A stretch of 64,000 nt of DNA from the NCBI RefSeq assembly GCF_016595235.1, contig NZ_JAENHL010000007.1:310001-374000 (forward strand), given 5' to 3'. Numbering within the stretch: the stretch's first letter is position 1; each line of letters begins with the position of its first letter. The stretch is from Taklimakanibacter albus (GTDB lineage: Bacteria; Pseudomonadota; Alphaproteobacteria; Rhizobiales; Aestuariivirgaceae). Below, piece after piece: positions 43,290-51,795 of the stretch. Under the pieces are notes generated by a model, which was not told the DNA's origin, ran no database searches, and worked only from the letters and a program-made list of their open reading frames with translations. Position numbers and translations under genes: made by a program.

Positions 43290-45232
43290 ATTGCCATCCC
43301 CGCTTTCAAGCCTTCATAGACCGCTTCCTCGGCGGTGCGCGCCGACAGACAGTCGCCCACCAGATAATGCTCGAAGCTTTGCGCCGCTTCGGTAAGCGTA
43401 TCTTCCGGCGCGTTCGGACAGGCGAGCACGATCGTGTCGACATCTTCCAGCACCACCGGCTCCTGCGCCGTCGTATGGACGAAATAGGCGGTCGTCGCAT
43501 CGGCGCCGTAGAGCCGCATCATCGGCAGGATCTTCACGCCGGCCCGATGCAGCCGCGCCAGATGCGCGTCACGCGTGTAGTTCTGGATCGCCATGCCGGC
43601 ACTGAGCCCGTTGACGGCGAGGCGCACATCGACGCCTTCACCGGCGAGCTTCTCGGCGATGCCGAGGCCGATCCAGTCGGCGAGCCAGTCATAGATGACG
43701 ACGCGGGCGCCGGTTTTGGCGCCCTTCAGCACCTCCACCGCATGCAGGACATGGGCATCCTCGCCGATCTCGGCCGGCGGCCGCTGCAGCACCGAACCCG
43801 ACGCGAGCACCACCGCATCGGGCGCTTCGCTCTTGAGAAAGTCCGGCGTCACCGCCTTGCCTTTGACGATGCGCGCGCCGGCAAGCTCCGCCTCGCGGGT
43901 GAGATTGGTGATAATGCCGCCGAATTCGGCGCGCGCCGGCAGAAGCTGGGCGAAACGTGCCTGGCCGCCGAGCTGCGTCTCTTTTTCATAAAGCGTCACC
44001 TCATGGCCGCGCTCCGCCGCCACCGCCGCCGCCTTCAAGCCGCCGGGTCCGCCGCCCACCACCATCACACGTTTGCGCTGCCCCGTCTTGGGTTTTGCGC
44101 CATAGGCAAGCTCACGCCCGGTCTCCGGATGCTGGATGCAGGAGATCGACAGCCCCAGCTGGAAATGCCCGATGCAGGCCTGGTTGCAGGCGATGCAGGC
44201 GCGGATATCGTCGGTGGCGCCGGCCTTGGCCTTGTTGGCCATGCCCGGATCGCAGATCATCGCCCGCGTCATGCCGCACATATCGGCGGCCCCTTCGGCG
44301 ATCACCTTTTCCGCCTCATGCGGCTGGTTGATGCGGCCCGCCACGAAGACCGGCTTGCCGATCGCCTGCTTGAGCTTGCGCGCATAGGGCGCCACATAGG
44401 CATTCTCGATCAGCATCGGCGGCACGATGTGAATGGCCCCACCTTGTGAGGCCGACGTGCCGGCGATGACGTTGAAATAATCGAGATCGTCCTTCAGCAG
44501 CCGGCAGGCGGCGAGCGTCTCGTCCTCCTGCAGTCCGTCGACATCGAGCTCCTCGCCCGACAGCCGCATGCCGATGATGAAGTCGTCATGCACCAGCGCG
44601 CGGGCGCGCTGCGCCGCTTCTTTCACGAACCGGATGCGATTTTCGAGGGAACCGCCGAAACGGTCCTCGCGCCGGTTGACGCGTGGATTGAGAAACTGCG
44701 CCGGCAGATAGCCATGGCTGCCGACGATCTCGACGCCATCGGCGCCCGCTTCCGCCATGCGCCGCGCCACCTGGCCGTAACCTTCGATGATTTCCTCGAC
44801 GAGGGCGAGCGACATTGGCCGGGGCGCAGTACGGAAACGCTCGGACGGCGAGAAGGACGGCGCGAAGGCGGCCTGCGCCACGCCTTCCGGCCGGCCCAGC
44901 AATTCGCGTCCCGGATGGAACAGCTGGACAAAGACCTTGGTGCCTTCCTTGTGGATGGCATCGATCATCTTGGCGAAGGGCCCGATGCAGCTGTCCTCGG
45001 TGCCCATCAGCAGATCATCGGTGTAGCGCGCCGTTTCATGCACCCCCACGACCTGCACCACGATGAGCCCGGCTCCGCCCCGGGCGCGTGCCAGGTGATA
45101 GGCGGTGAGCGCCTCCGACGGCAGGTAGTTCTCCGGCAGATAAGTATCGTGACCGGTCGAGAAGATCCGGTTGCGGAACTCGGTTTTTTTGACCTGGAAG
45201 GGGGTGAAGAGATGCGGGAAGAGCCTGGACAT
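43286..45232 (-). CDS. NADH:flavin oxidoreductase, 2,4-dienoyl-CoA reductase / trimethylamine dehydrogenase type
   Basis: This 648-residue flavoenzyme has three parts. The N-terminal old-yellow-enzyme TIM barrel includes VQLFHPGRE, GADGVEIVGSHGYLPAQFLNP and RREDRFGGSLENR. A 4Fe-4S site follows at CIACNQACIGHFQLGLSISC (C-x2-C-x3-C-x11-C). The C-terminal FAD/NAD part has VVGGGPGGLKAAAVAAERGHEVTLYE. Members reduce unsaturated acyl-CoAs or oxidise methylated amines and related osmolytes; the branch cannot be decided. The ATG at 45232 is preferred over TTG at 45238. It is the first gene of a unit with a VOC protein and a phosphatase. Confidence 0.92.
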   Translation of the reverse strand: MSRLFPHLFTPFQVKKTEFRNRIFSTGHDTYLPENYLPSEALTAYHLARARGGAGLIVVQVVGVHETARYTDDLLMGTEDSCIGPFAKMIDAIHKEGTKVFVQLFHPGRELLGRPEGVAQAAFAPSFSPSERFRTAPRPMSLALVEEIIEGYGQVARRMAEAGADGVEIVGSHGYLPAQFLNPRVNRREDRFGGSLENRIRFVKEAAQRARALVHDDFIIGMRLSGEELDVDGLQEDETLAACRLLKDDLDYFNVIAGTSASQGGAIHIVPPMLIENAYVAPYARKLKQAIGKPVFVAGRINQPHEAEKVIAEGAADMCGMTRAMICDPGMANKAKAGATDDIRACIACNQACIGHFQLGLSISCIQHPETGRELAYGAKPKTGQRKRVMVVGGGPGGLKAAAVAAERGHEVTLYEKETQLGGQARFAQLLPARAEFGGIITNLTREAELAGARIVKGKAVTPDFLKSEAPDAVVLASGSVLQRPPAEIGEDAHVLHAVEVLKGAKTGARVVIYDWLADWIGLGIAEKLAGEGVDVRLAVNGLSAGMAIQNYTRDAHLARLHRAGVKILPMMRLYGADATTAYFVHTTAQEPVVLEDVDTIVLACPNAPEDTLTEAAQSFEHYLVGDCLSARTAEEAVYEGLKAGMAI

Positions 45233-45285
45233 GGCCAAGGCTAACGCAGAACCCCACTCATACGGAAGAGCCTGCGACCAACCGT

Positions 45286-45801
45286 CTATGCTCGCTCGAG
45301 CAGGATGACCTCGTCGCCCATGAAGATCGTGCGCTGATATTCGCGGAACCCGCTCTTTTCGGCGATCCTGAGTGATGGTCTGTTGGCGGGATCGATGATG
45401 CAGACGCTGCGGCCTTTACCGGCCTGGTCGAGCCAGTGGAGCGCCGCCGCCACCGCTTCCGATGCATAACCCTTACCGTGGAAGTCCGGTCCCAGCACCC
45501 AGCCGGCTTCGGGAAAGCCGCGGATCGGCGGCTCGATCATGCGGTGGAAATCGCCGAAGCCGACATCGCCGACGAAACGCCCCGACGCCTTCTCCTCGAC
45601 CGCCCAATAGCCGAAGCCCACCAGCGGCCACAGGCCGCGATAACGCAGGATGCGCGTCCAGCATTCATCGGGCCGCATCGGCTTGCCGCCGATATAATGA
45701 GTGACCGCATCCAGCGACCACATCGCCATGACGTCGGGAAAATCGGCGACTTCATGCGCCCGCAGCCGGAGCCGCGGCGTCTCCAGGACCGGAACTTCCA
45801 T
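45286..45801 (-). CDS. RimJ/RimL-type GNAT acetyltransferase
   Basis: This 171-residue acetyltransferase has the opening LETPRLRLRAHEVADFPDVMAMW, typical of the RimJ/RimL/GNAT_3 branch. GWVLGPDFHGKGYASEAVAAAL is the acetyl-CoA loop, and NRPSLRIAEKSGFREY the final helix-strand. It probably modifies a small amine or protein N-terminus. It lies 8 nt after the GFA-protein gene on the same strand, so both may be co-transcribed. Confidence 0.88.
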   Translation of the reverse strand: MEVPVLETPRLRLRAHEVADFPDVMAMWSLDAVTHYIGGKPMRPDECWTRILRYRGLWPLVGFGYWAVEEKASGRFVGDVGFGDFHRMIEPPIRGFPEAGWVLGPDFHGKGYASEAVAAALHWLDQAGKGRSVCIIDPANRPSLRIAEKSGFREYQRTIFMGDEVILLERA

Positions 45802-45809
45802 GGCTTGAC

Positions 45810-46163
45810 CTATCTGCTGCGCCCGTCGAATTTCTTGATCGCAACCTGATCGGGCGCGAAGCCGTCGACGCAGCGCATATTGATCGCCGCCATGGCCACG
45901 CCATTGGGCGCCTTTGCTTCGCCGTAGGGACCTACACCGCAGGTCGGGCAGAAATGATGGCGGATGCGGTGCGTGTTGAAGGTGTAGGTGGCGAGATCCT
46001 TCTCGGACGTCTTCAAGGTGAACTTGTCGCGCGGTACGAAAGCGAGAAGATGCCCGCGCTTGGAGCAGAGCGAGCAGTTGCAGTCGATCACCTCGCCGAC
46101 CGGGGCCTCGCTGTCGAATTCATAGGCGATGCGCCCGCAATGACATCCGCCGCTATAATGCAT
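45810..46163 (-). CDS. GFA-family (glutathione-dependent formaldehyde-activating enzyme-like) protein
   Basis: This 117-residue zinc-binding protein has three cysteine groups: SGGCHCG (C7, C9), CNCSLCSKRG, and FCPTCGV. These match the GFA/CENP-V fold, which holds two zinc ions. Members act on S-hydroxymethyl-glutathione or are of unknown function. GAGAGGGAG precedes the ATG. It is upstream of the GNAT gene and downstream of a LysR gene on the same strand. Confidence 0.88.
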   Translation of the reverse strand: MHYSGGCHCGRIAYEFDSEAPVGEVIDCNCSLCSKRGHLLAFVPRDKFTLKTSEKDLATYTFNTHRIRHHFCPTCGVGPYGEAKAPNGVAMAAINMRCVDGFAPDQVAIKKFDGRSR

Positions 46164-46192
46164 GGCTTTCTCCCTCTCTTTGACCTTTTCAT

Positions 46193-47146
46193 CTACCCGC
46201 GCATGCCCACATCATCAAGGCCGTCCGGCAGGATGCCGCCGGGTACCGCCTCGTTGAAGCAGCCGAGCTGGCTCTTGAAGGTCTCGATCAGCCAGGACGC
46301 CGCCGGCCCCGGCTGCCGGTCGGTGCGATGCATGGCGTAGAACGGCCCCTGCACCTGTCCGAAAGGTTCGAGATCGAGCTCGACCAGCAGGCCTTTTTTC
46401 AGGTCCTCGGCGATGATCCAGCCCGGCAGGCCGCCCCAGCCGAGACCGGCGCGGATCATCAGATGTTTCGTATGCATGTCGCTGAGCCGCCAGGTGCGGA
46501 AGGCGAAGACGCTGAAGTCCCGACCGCGCGTGCGCTGCGACGGATCGGTGACGACGAGCTGCGTATGCTCGCGCAACTGCTCGAGCGTCACCGGCCCTGT
46601 GAGCCGCGCCAGCGGGTGCTGCGGCGCCGCCACCGGCACCATGGTGACGAGCCCGATTTCGATCAACCGCACATCCGCCTCGCCCGGAACGCCGCCCACC
46701 CCGATATCCGCCTCCCCTTTCATCACCTGATCGACGATCGAACCGAGAGATCCGATGGTGAGACGCAAGTCCACGGTCGGAAACCGCACCGCGAAGTCCT
46801 TCAGTGTACGGATGAATACCGGCGCCGGCAGCACCGGGTCGATGGCGATCGCAACTTCGGCTTCGAGGCCCTGATGATGCCCTTCGACGCGGGCGCGCAG
46901 ATGCTGCAGCACACCGGTCATCCGGCGGGCGTCCTCAAGGACCGCCTTGCCCATCTCGGTGAGTTGCGGCTCGCGCGTGCCCTCGCGCTCGAAGAGTTTT
47001 ACCCCGAGCTGCGCCTCGAGATTGGCGATGCCATAGCTGATGACCGACTGGGCCCGGTTGAGCTTCCGTCCGGCCCCCGAAAAGCTCCCGGTTTCCGCCA
47101 CCGCGAGCAGGATCTGAAGCTGGTCCAGGGTTGGATTGGGCTGCAT
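46193..47146 (-). CDS. LysR-family regulator, divergent from azoreductase
   Basis: This 317-residue LysR regulator has the N-terminal helix-turn-helix LDQLQILLAVAETGSFSGAGRKLNRAQSVISYGIANLEAQLGV and an effector-binding domain from about 90. It is divergent from an FMN-dependent azoreductase gene, a common pairing in which the regulator controls the reductase. A T-N11-A palindrome lies 3 nt upstream of its ATG and would allow autorepression. Confidence 0.92.
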   Translation of the reverse strand: MQPNPTLDQLQILLAVAETGSFSGAGRKLNRAQSVISYGIANLEAQLGVKLFEREGTREPQLTEMGKAVLEDARRMTGVLQHLRARVEGHHQGLEAEVAIAIDPVLPAPVFIRTLKDFAVRFPTVDLRLTIGSLGSIVDQVMKGEADIGVGGVPGEADVRLIEIGLVTMVPVAAPQHPLARLTGPVTLEQLREHTQLVVTDPSQRTRGRDFSVFAFRTWRLSDMHTKHLMIRAGLGWGGLPGWIIAEDLKKGLLVELDLEPFGQVQGPFYAMHRTDRQPGPAASWLIETFKSQLGCFNEAVPGGILPDGLDDVGMRG

Positions 47147-47148
47147 AT

Positions 47149-47163
47149 ATCTAAATACCAGAT
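47149..47163. promoter_or_regulatory. LysR-type box between LysR and azoreductase genes
   Basis: ATCT-AAATACC-AGAT is an inverted repeat with T-N11-A spacing inside. It is AT-rich against a GC-rich background and abuts the LysR start codon. A regulator site is likely from position; the arms are short. Confidence 0.4.
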
Positions 47164-47257
47164 GGATTACATATAAATTATGCCAGTTTTATAGATGGAT
47201 GGCCAGGCACATATTCATCGCGTCAGTTCAACCTCTTCAACGCGAAAGCCCAAACCC

Positions 47258-47905
47258 ATGTCCATCCTCCTCGTCACCTCGAGCCCCCGTGGCAGCGCCT
47301 CGCATTCGACCCGCATCGCCACCGATCTCGCCCACAAACTGCAGGACGCCGATCCGTCGGCCTCGCTGGTGGTGCGCGACCTCGCCGCCAACCCGCTGCC
47401 CCATATCGATTCGGACTATGCCGCCGGCATCTATACGCCGGCCGACAAGCGCAACGCCCGCCAGGCCGAGCTGGTGAGCGCCTCCGACACCGCGGTCGAT
47501 GAGCTCTTCGCCGCCGACACCATCATTCTCGCCACCGGCTTCATCAATTTCGGCATCTCCTCGACGCTGAAATCCTGGATCGACCATGTCGCCCGCGCCG
47601 GCCGTACCTTCTCCTACGACAAGGATGGTCCCAAGGGCCATCTCACCGGCAAGAAGGTCTATATCGTGCTGGCTTCGGGCGGCGTCTATTCGGACGGTCC
47701 GGCGGCGGGCATGGATCATGCCATCCCCTATCTGCGCACCGCGCTCGCTTTCATCGGCCTGACCGATGTCGAGATCATCCGCGTGGAAGGTGTAGGCATG
47801 GGCCCGGAGGCCACTGACAGCGCGTTGAAGAAGGCGACGGCCCGGGTCACTTCACTGGTCTCGGCGGTGAGAAGTCCCCATCTCGCCACCGCCGTCGCCG
47901 CCTGA
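47258..47905 (+). CDS. azoR: FMN-dependent NADH-azoreductase
   Basis: This 215-residue flavodoxin-like reductase has the family opening SILLVTSSPRGSASHSTRIA, which binds the FMN phosphate. FINFGISSTLKSWIDHVARAGRTFSY and VYIVLASGGVYSDG follow. It reduces quinones and azo compounds with NADH in the cytoplasm. It is divergent from a LysR regulator with a LysR-type box between them, so inducible expression by quinone or electrophile stress is plausible. Confidence 0.92.
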   Translation: MSILLVTSSPRGSASHSTRIATDLAHKLQDADPSASLVVRDLAANPLPHIDSDYAAGIYTPADKRNARQAELVSASDTAVDELFAADTIILATGFINFGISSTLKSWIDHVARAGRTFSYDKDGPKGHLTGKKVYIVLASGGVYSDGPAAGMDHAIPYLRTALAFIGLTDVEIIRVEGVGMGPEATDSALKKATARVTSLVSAVRSPHLATAVAA

Positions 47906-47959
47906 TTTTCCGGGAGCAACCACCGCGAGCCGTTCCGGCAACTGCCGGAGCGGCTTTCT

Positions 47960-48391
47960 CTATTCTCCGATCAGATGCAGCAATACCCGGCGTCGATGCG
48001 GCGCATCGCGGTGCTCGAACAGATAGATGCCCTGCCATGTCCCGAGCATCAGCTCACCGCGCGCGATCGGAATCGTCAGCGACACTTGTGTCAGCGCGGT
48101 CCTGATATGGGCTGGCATGTCGTCGGGTCCTTCGCTGCGATGGACCATCCAGCTCGCCCCTTCCGGCACCAGCCGACGGAAGAACTCGTTCAGATCGCGC
48201 CGCACATCGGGATCGGCATTTTCCTGGATCAGCAGCGAGGCTGATGTATGCTGCACGAAGAGCGTGAGCTGGCCGGTCTCCATGCCGCTCGCCTCGACGA
48301 AGCGGCGCGCTTCGCCGGTGATCTCGGTAAAACCCTGACCTCGGGTAGAGATCGCCAATTCGTTCTGGAGCTGACGCATCTGGGAAACCAT
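47960..48391 (-). CDS. YjbQ/UPF0047 family protein
   Basis: This 143-residue protein of the YjbQ family has the signature HTSASLLIQENADPDVRRDL and the end LGTWQGIYLFEHRDAPHRRRVLLHLIGE. Weak thiamine-phosphate synthase activity has been reported for family members; the true role is open. It converges with the azoreductase and is divergent from the host-attachment-type gene with a 49-nt gap. An alternative in-frame start is ATG at 48379. Confidence 0.9.
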   Translation of the reverse strand: MVSQMRQLQNELAISTRGQGFTEITGEARRFVEASGMETGQLTLFVQHTSASLLIQENADPDVRRDLNEFFRRLVPEGASWMVHRSEGPDDMPAHIRTALTQVSLTIPIARGELMLGTWQGIYLFEHRDAPHRRRVLLHLIGE

Positions 48392-48440
48392 TGCTGCTGC
48401 GCTGAGTTTACATCAGGTGGATGAAGCAAAGGAGAACTGA

Positions 48441-48902
48441 ATGGCCGTTGACCGTCTGAAATACAAGGATTGGATCGTCGCCACCGATGGCGGGCGCGCG
48501 TTGATTTTGCGCAATGACGGAACGACCTTGCAACCCAGGCTGACAGTGCTGCGCAAGCACGACCAGAATGTGCCGCCGACACGCGATCTCGGCACCGACA
48601 AGCCGGGCCGCACCCATTCGGGCATCGGACCCGGCCGCTCCTCGATCGAGCCGACCGACCTGCATCAGCAGGCCGAAGACCGCCTGATGAAGGAAGTCGC
48701 CGACGGCCTGGCGGAAGATTTGCGCGAGGGAAAATTCTCGACCTTGATCGTTGCGGCAGCGCCCACTTCTTTGGGCACGCTTCGCAAGGCGATGAGCGAT
48801 GAGCTGCGCAAGGTGGTCGCCGCCGAAGTCGCAAAAAACTTCACCGGCATGGAGGTAGGCAAGCTCGGCGACGCCTTGAGCCAGGCCCTCGAAGCGGCGT
48901 GA
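48441..48902 (+). CDS. host attachment protein family (Host_attach/BaeRF-like)
   Basis: This 153-residue protein shows the family pattern WIVATDGGRALILRNDG at the start and LIVAAAPTSLGTLRKAMSDELRKVVAAEVAKNF at the end, as in rhizobial proteins annotated host-attachment protein. The fold resembles the archaeal release-factor-like (eRF1 domain 2/3) family. The biological role is unproven. AAGGAGAA precedes the ATG. A strong hairpin repeat follows the stop. Confidence 0.85.
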   Translation: MAVDRLKYKDWIVATDGGRALILRNDGTTLQPRLTVLRKHDQNVPPTRDLGTDKPGRTHSGIGPGRSSIEPTDLHQQAEDRLMKEVADGLAEDLREGKFSTLIVAAAPTSLGTLRKAMSDELRKVVAAEVAKNFTGMEVGKLGDALSQALEAA

Positions 48903-48925
48903 GCGACTGCCCTTGCTAGCATTCC

Positions 48926-48968
48926 CCCTCTCCCGTTGCGCAGCAATGGGAGAGGGTGGCCGAAGGCC
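48926..48968. repeat. hairpin repeat (CCCTCTCCC family), likely bidirectional terminator
   Basis: CCCTCTCCCGTTGC (48926-48939) pairs with GCAATGGGAGAGGG (48943-48956) with one G-U pair, followed by GGCC-GAA-GGCC. This CCCTCTCCC/GGGAGAGGG plus GGCCGAAGGCC pattern is a common dispersed element in proteobacterial genomes. It lies between convergent genes and can end both transcripts. Confidence 0.6.
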
Positions 48969-48985
48969 GGGTGAGGGCTCTTACT

Positions 48986-49174
48986 TCAATCCCCTGCGGT
49001 CAGTCCGAGATAGGCCAGAAACCCCGCCACCACCGCGGCGATCCAGCTCGGCCACATCGGCATGGCCTCGCCATCCACCGATATCTCGAAGCCGGTCAAA
49101 GCGCGGAGCAATTGCAGAATGGCGATGATGGCGAAGATGACGCCGGCCAGTCGTGCATATTTCCGAGCGGTCAT
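48986..49174 (-). CDS. small two-segment membrane protein
   Basis: This 62-residue protein has two hydrophobic segments, YARLAGVIFAIIAILQLLRA and WPSWIAAVVAGFLAYLGLTAG, joined by a short acidic loop. GAGGAGG lies 7 nt upstream of the ATG, strong support for translation. Similar small proteins occur widely in Rhizobiales without known function. It converges with the host-attachment-type gene across the hairpin repeat and is downstream of the HlyU-type gene on the same strand. Confidence 0.75.
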   Translation of the reverse strand: MTARKYARLAGVIFAIIAILQLLRALTGFEISVDGEAMPMWPSWIAAVVAGFLAYLGLTAGD

Positions 49175-49225
49175 GGAAGCCTCCTCACGATCTGGTCACG
49201 TTTTGGGGAACAGGCGGGCGCGGGC

Positions 49226-49519
49226 CTATTTGAACATCCGCTCGCCCTGCTCGTCGACGATCTGGCGACCCTTCGACAGCGACAGGTCGGCCGCCTCTTC
49301 GAGCGTCGAGAAGCGGTCGGCACGCACGAATTTGTATTCCTTCATCTGCCCATCGACTTCCTTGGAGATCGTGCCGGCGGTCTGGAACTGGCCGCCTTCC
49401 TTGTAAGGCGTGGCGCGGATGATGAAGCCCTTATGCTCGGTTTCCTTGGCCGCGGCCACCGGCCCATCGCCCGCCGCTTTATCGCCGCCAAGACCAAACA
49501 GGGATTTTAGAAAGGACAT
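49226..49519 (-). CDS. HlyU-family protein
   Basis: This is a 97-residue protein of the HlyU family, named for a Vibrio haemolysin regulator, though alphaproteobacterial members are not winged-helix HlyU. The central HKGFIIRATPYKEGGQFQTAGTI and the end RQIVDEQGERMFK are the family blocks. Residues 1-13 (MSFLKSLFGLGGD) form an amphipathic start. The ATG at 49519 opens the conserved part; longer versions lack support. Function unknown. Confidence 0.8.
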   Translation of the reverse strand: MSFLKSLFGLGGDKAAGDGPVAAAKETEHKGFIIRATPYKEGGQFQTAGTISKEVDGQMKEYKFVRADRFSTLEEAADLSLSKGRQIVDEQGERMFK

Positions 49520-49657
49520 GTCAGACCTGCGTAATTGTTTCCGATAGACTGAACCCTTGCCGCTTTGCCCGCAATAGGCTTGGCGCAGGGCATGGAACGG
49601 ACCTATCCCATTCCCGGAAGCCGCGCTAGTCTCGCCTGCCCTTGCTCGGAGTCTCTG

Positions 49658-50491
49658 ATGCGCCACGTGTTGCTCGCTTTTTTCTGTGCCCTCTTCCTGT
49701 CGGCCACGCCGCTCGCCGCGCGCGAGCAGTCGGACGCACCCGACATCGAAATCCTCGGCTTCTCGCCCGACGGCCGCTACTTTGCCTATGAGCAATATGG
49801 CTATGACATTGCGAGCGACGCGCTCGACGCCGCGATTTTCGTCATCGACCGCGAGACCAACAAGACCGTGGAGGGCTTCCCCTTCGGCTTCATCGCCGAT
49901 CTGCCCGACAACACCAACAAGCCCGATATCGACATTGAATCCTTACGGACGGAAGAAGGCGCGCCCGAGCTCGGCAAGCTCCGGAAGGTGGTGCGTGAGG
50001 AGGCAGCGGCGAAGCTTTCGGCGCTCGAGATCGGGACACAAGGCCGCCGACTTGCCGGCGTGCCGATGACGCAACGCTCGCCCGTCGACGGCAAGGACGC
50101 ACCCTTGAAGTTCGTCGTCTGGCCGACCATTCCGAGCGCCATTCCGGACCAGCAATTCGTCTATTCGATCAGCGCCAAAACCACCGACCCGCTTCCTGAT
50201 TGTGTGAACGCGGCGCCTGAGCCGCGCGATATTCCGGTGACCTTCATCATCACCGCCGAGCGCACCTTTCCCGAAACGAAGACGGTGGCAGCCAAGGAAC
50301 ACATCTATCAATGGGCGATCGCCAAGGATGATTGCCCGGCCGGATTGTGGATCAGCGACATCATCGCGCCACCCGATGCCAAGGGCGACAAACCTGTACT
50401 GCTGATCGTCTTCTTCACCGGCGCCTGGTCATCGGCCGTCGACAGCGCCCGCTATCACGCGACCTTCATCGAGATGCCGGAAGGGGAGTGA
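49658..50491 (+). CDS. exported DUF2259-type protein, intact copy
   Basis: This 277-residue protein has a signal peptide (residues 1-22, ending PLAAREQ). It contains a WD-like strand ILGFSPDGRYFAYEQYG that is typical of DUF2259 proteins. The rest is probably beta-rich. Function unknown. What is remarkable is its 3' end: bases 50224-50489 recur at 53816-54080 with about 96% identity, and a shorter, more degraded piece recurs at about 54435-54502. The intervening DNA has lower GC, so this gene end looks like a repeated insertion target. Confidence 0.8.
   Translation: MRHVLLAFFCALFLSATPLAAREQSDAPDIEILGFSPDGRYFAYEQYGYDIASDALDAAIFVIDRETNKTVEGFPFGFIADLPDNTNKPDIDIESLRTEEGAPELGKLRKVVREEAAAKLSALEIGTQGRRLAGVPMTQRSPVDGKDAPLKFVVWPTIPSAIPDQQFVYSISAKTTDPLPDCVNAAPEPRDIPVTFIITAERTFPETKTVAAKEHIYQWAIAKDDCPAGLWISDIIAPPDAKGDKPVLLIVFFTGAWSSAVDSARYHATFIEMPEGE
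50224..50489 (+). repeat. direct repeat, left copy (3' end of the DUF2259-type gene)
   Basis: Starts CGCGATATTCCGGTGACCTT and runs to the stop of the intact gene. The right copy is 53816-54080, with about ten substitutions over roughly 266 bp by eye. The pair brackets 3.3 kb of foreign-looking DNA. Confidence 0.8.
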
Positions 50492-50514
50492 ATCGGATGA
50501 CAAGAGCTCCTCTT

Positions 50515-51240
50515 CTACTGAAAAGGCTCAAAGACATTCAGTATTAAGATTTCCAGATGATGAGCTACCGTATTAGGTCCGATTTTCAGTGAATTCGGAT
50601 GACCGCAACCATTTCTCCGATCCAAGCAGTTCTTCAACTCCGCCTTTACATTCTTTCCGATTGCGGAGATTGCGGCCAATCTATCCAGAAAATCGGCCTC
50701 TTTCATCCTCCCAAAATCATCAATTGACATGGCGTCTTTCCATCTTGCATCAACTCGTCTTGCCTCCTTGTTGAAGGCAGGGGCAAACTTGGCCAAGACG
50801 GTGTTATACAGAATGTCAACAGCAGCGATCCAAGACATCACGATTGCTGAACGATGCAGCTCCAACTCGTAACACTTAATTGCCTCTTCAACAAAAGCTC
50901 GGGTATTAGGATTTTTGATTTTTGAAAGATGCGATCTCAAATTAACCGCCACATGAACCGCAGCAACACTCAGTGACGACACCCCAAGGTTTCTTAGGTG
51001 TTCTTTGCCTGCGTCTGTAATCTCCCATCCTTTGGGAGTGCGTATTGCCAAGCCTTTCGCACGCCCCAATGTTTTCGATGGGTTCCAGTGTTTTGGTAGA
51101 GCGAAGCCGGCTTCAAATGCACGCTTTCGCATATCGTTGATCTGACAGGCGGAATCGATCACCGCCAAAATCAAAAGTAACTTGTCCGTCTGCGGCAACT
51201 CCCGATGGAGCCAGCGCTTAAGATCGCCATCAGCCAGCAA
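50515..51240 (-). CDS. HEPN-motif protein with N-terminal winged-helix-like domain (island gene 4)
   Basis: This 241-residue protein is of no family I can name. Residues about 15-70 resemble a winged helix (LLLILAVIDSACQINDMRKRAF, then KGWEITDAGKEHLRNLG). The C-terminal 130 residues are helical and end LDRRNGCGHPN, with R209-x4-H214 fitting the HEPN RNase R-x4-6-H motif. The start is TTG at 51240: GGAG lies 7 nt upstream and no ATG is in frame. It overlaps gene 3 by 11 nt, so translation is coupled. GC is about 50% against 60-70% around. RNase activity is inferred only from the motif. Confidence 0.7.
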   Translation of the reverse strand: MLADGDLKRWLHRELPQTDKLLLILAVIDSACQINDMRKRAFEAGFALPKHWNPSKTLGRAKGLAIRTPKGWEITDAGKEHLRNLGVSSLSVAAVHVAVNLRSHLSKIKNPNTRAFVEEAIKCYELELHRSAIVMSWIAAVDILYNTVLAKFAPAFNKEARRVDARWKDAMSIDDFGRMKEADFLDRLAAISAIGKNVKAELKNCLDRRNGCGHPNSLKIGPNTVAHHLEILILNVFEPFQ

Positions 51241-51712
51241 GTTTCTGCTCCATAACCTGCCGCTCAGATTCCTTCATCGCGTACACGTCTTTTGAGACTT
51301 CTATTAAGACTTCCTGCTTCACCAAAGTGTCAAGATAGCTACTAAGGTTGCTGCCATAAGTAGTCTTGTAGTACCCAATGGCCTGTTTCATTTCGTCATG
51401 AATTTCTTGCCGCGTCACAGTCTGCTTCATCCTCAGCACAACGAGAGAAGCTACGCTGGCAGAGACTAGCGAGCTGCCATCTTTGACACCAAGTTTTGCT
51501 GCCACAGACTTAACCGTCATGGCCTGGGCAGGCGTCTTTGGTTTGTCCCCATTAACGTCAAGCTGATTCCCAGGAAACTCGACACTGAGATTGACCATTC
51601 CAAACTCAACGAGTTCTCTTACAATGGGTTCAATCTTGGCTTCAAAGACATCCTTCGCCCCCTCAAATTCCATCTCAATGTGCCCAATCTTCAGACCAAA
51701 ACGAACGTCCAT
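51230..51712 (-). CDS. unknown protein with C-terminal winged-helix-like domain (island gene 3)
   Basis: This 160-residue protein begins MDVRFGLKIGHIEMEFEGAKD with a strand-rich N-terminal half. It ends in a helical block (VTRQEIHDEMKQAIGYYKTTYG, then LSSYLDTLVKQEVLIEVSKDVYAM) that looks like a small winged helix. No family is recognised. GGAG lies 6 nt before the ATG at 51712. It is third of four same-strand genes; the next gene starts inside its 3' end. Codon use and GC differ from the surrounding chromosome. Confidence 0.65.
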   Translation of the reverse strand: MDVRFGLKIGHIEMEFEGAKDVFEAKIEPIVRELVEFGMVNLSVEFPGNQLDVNGDKPKTPAQAMTVKSVAAKLGVKDGSSLVSASVASLVVLRMKQTVTRQEIHDEMKQAIGYYKTTYGSNLSSYLDTLVKQEVLIEVSKDVYAMKESERQVMEQKLAG

Positions 51713-51795
51713 GCTTGCTCCGTCGCCATAGAAGGATTAATTTTTCAAACCGCACATGTAACGAGCGCAACTCTCGAAATGATACAGAGGAGCCA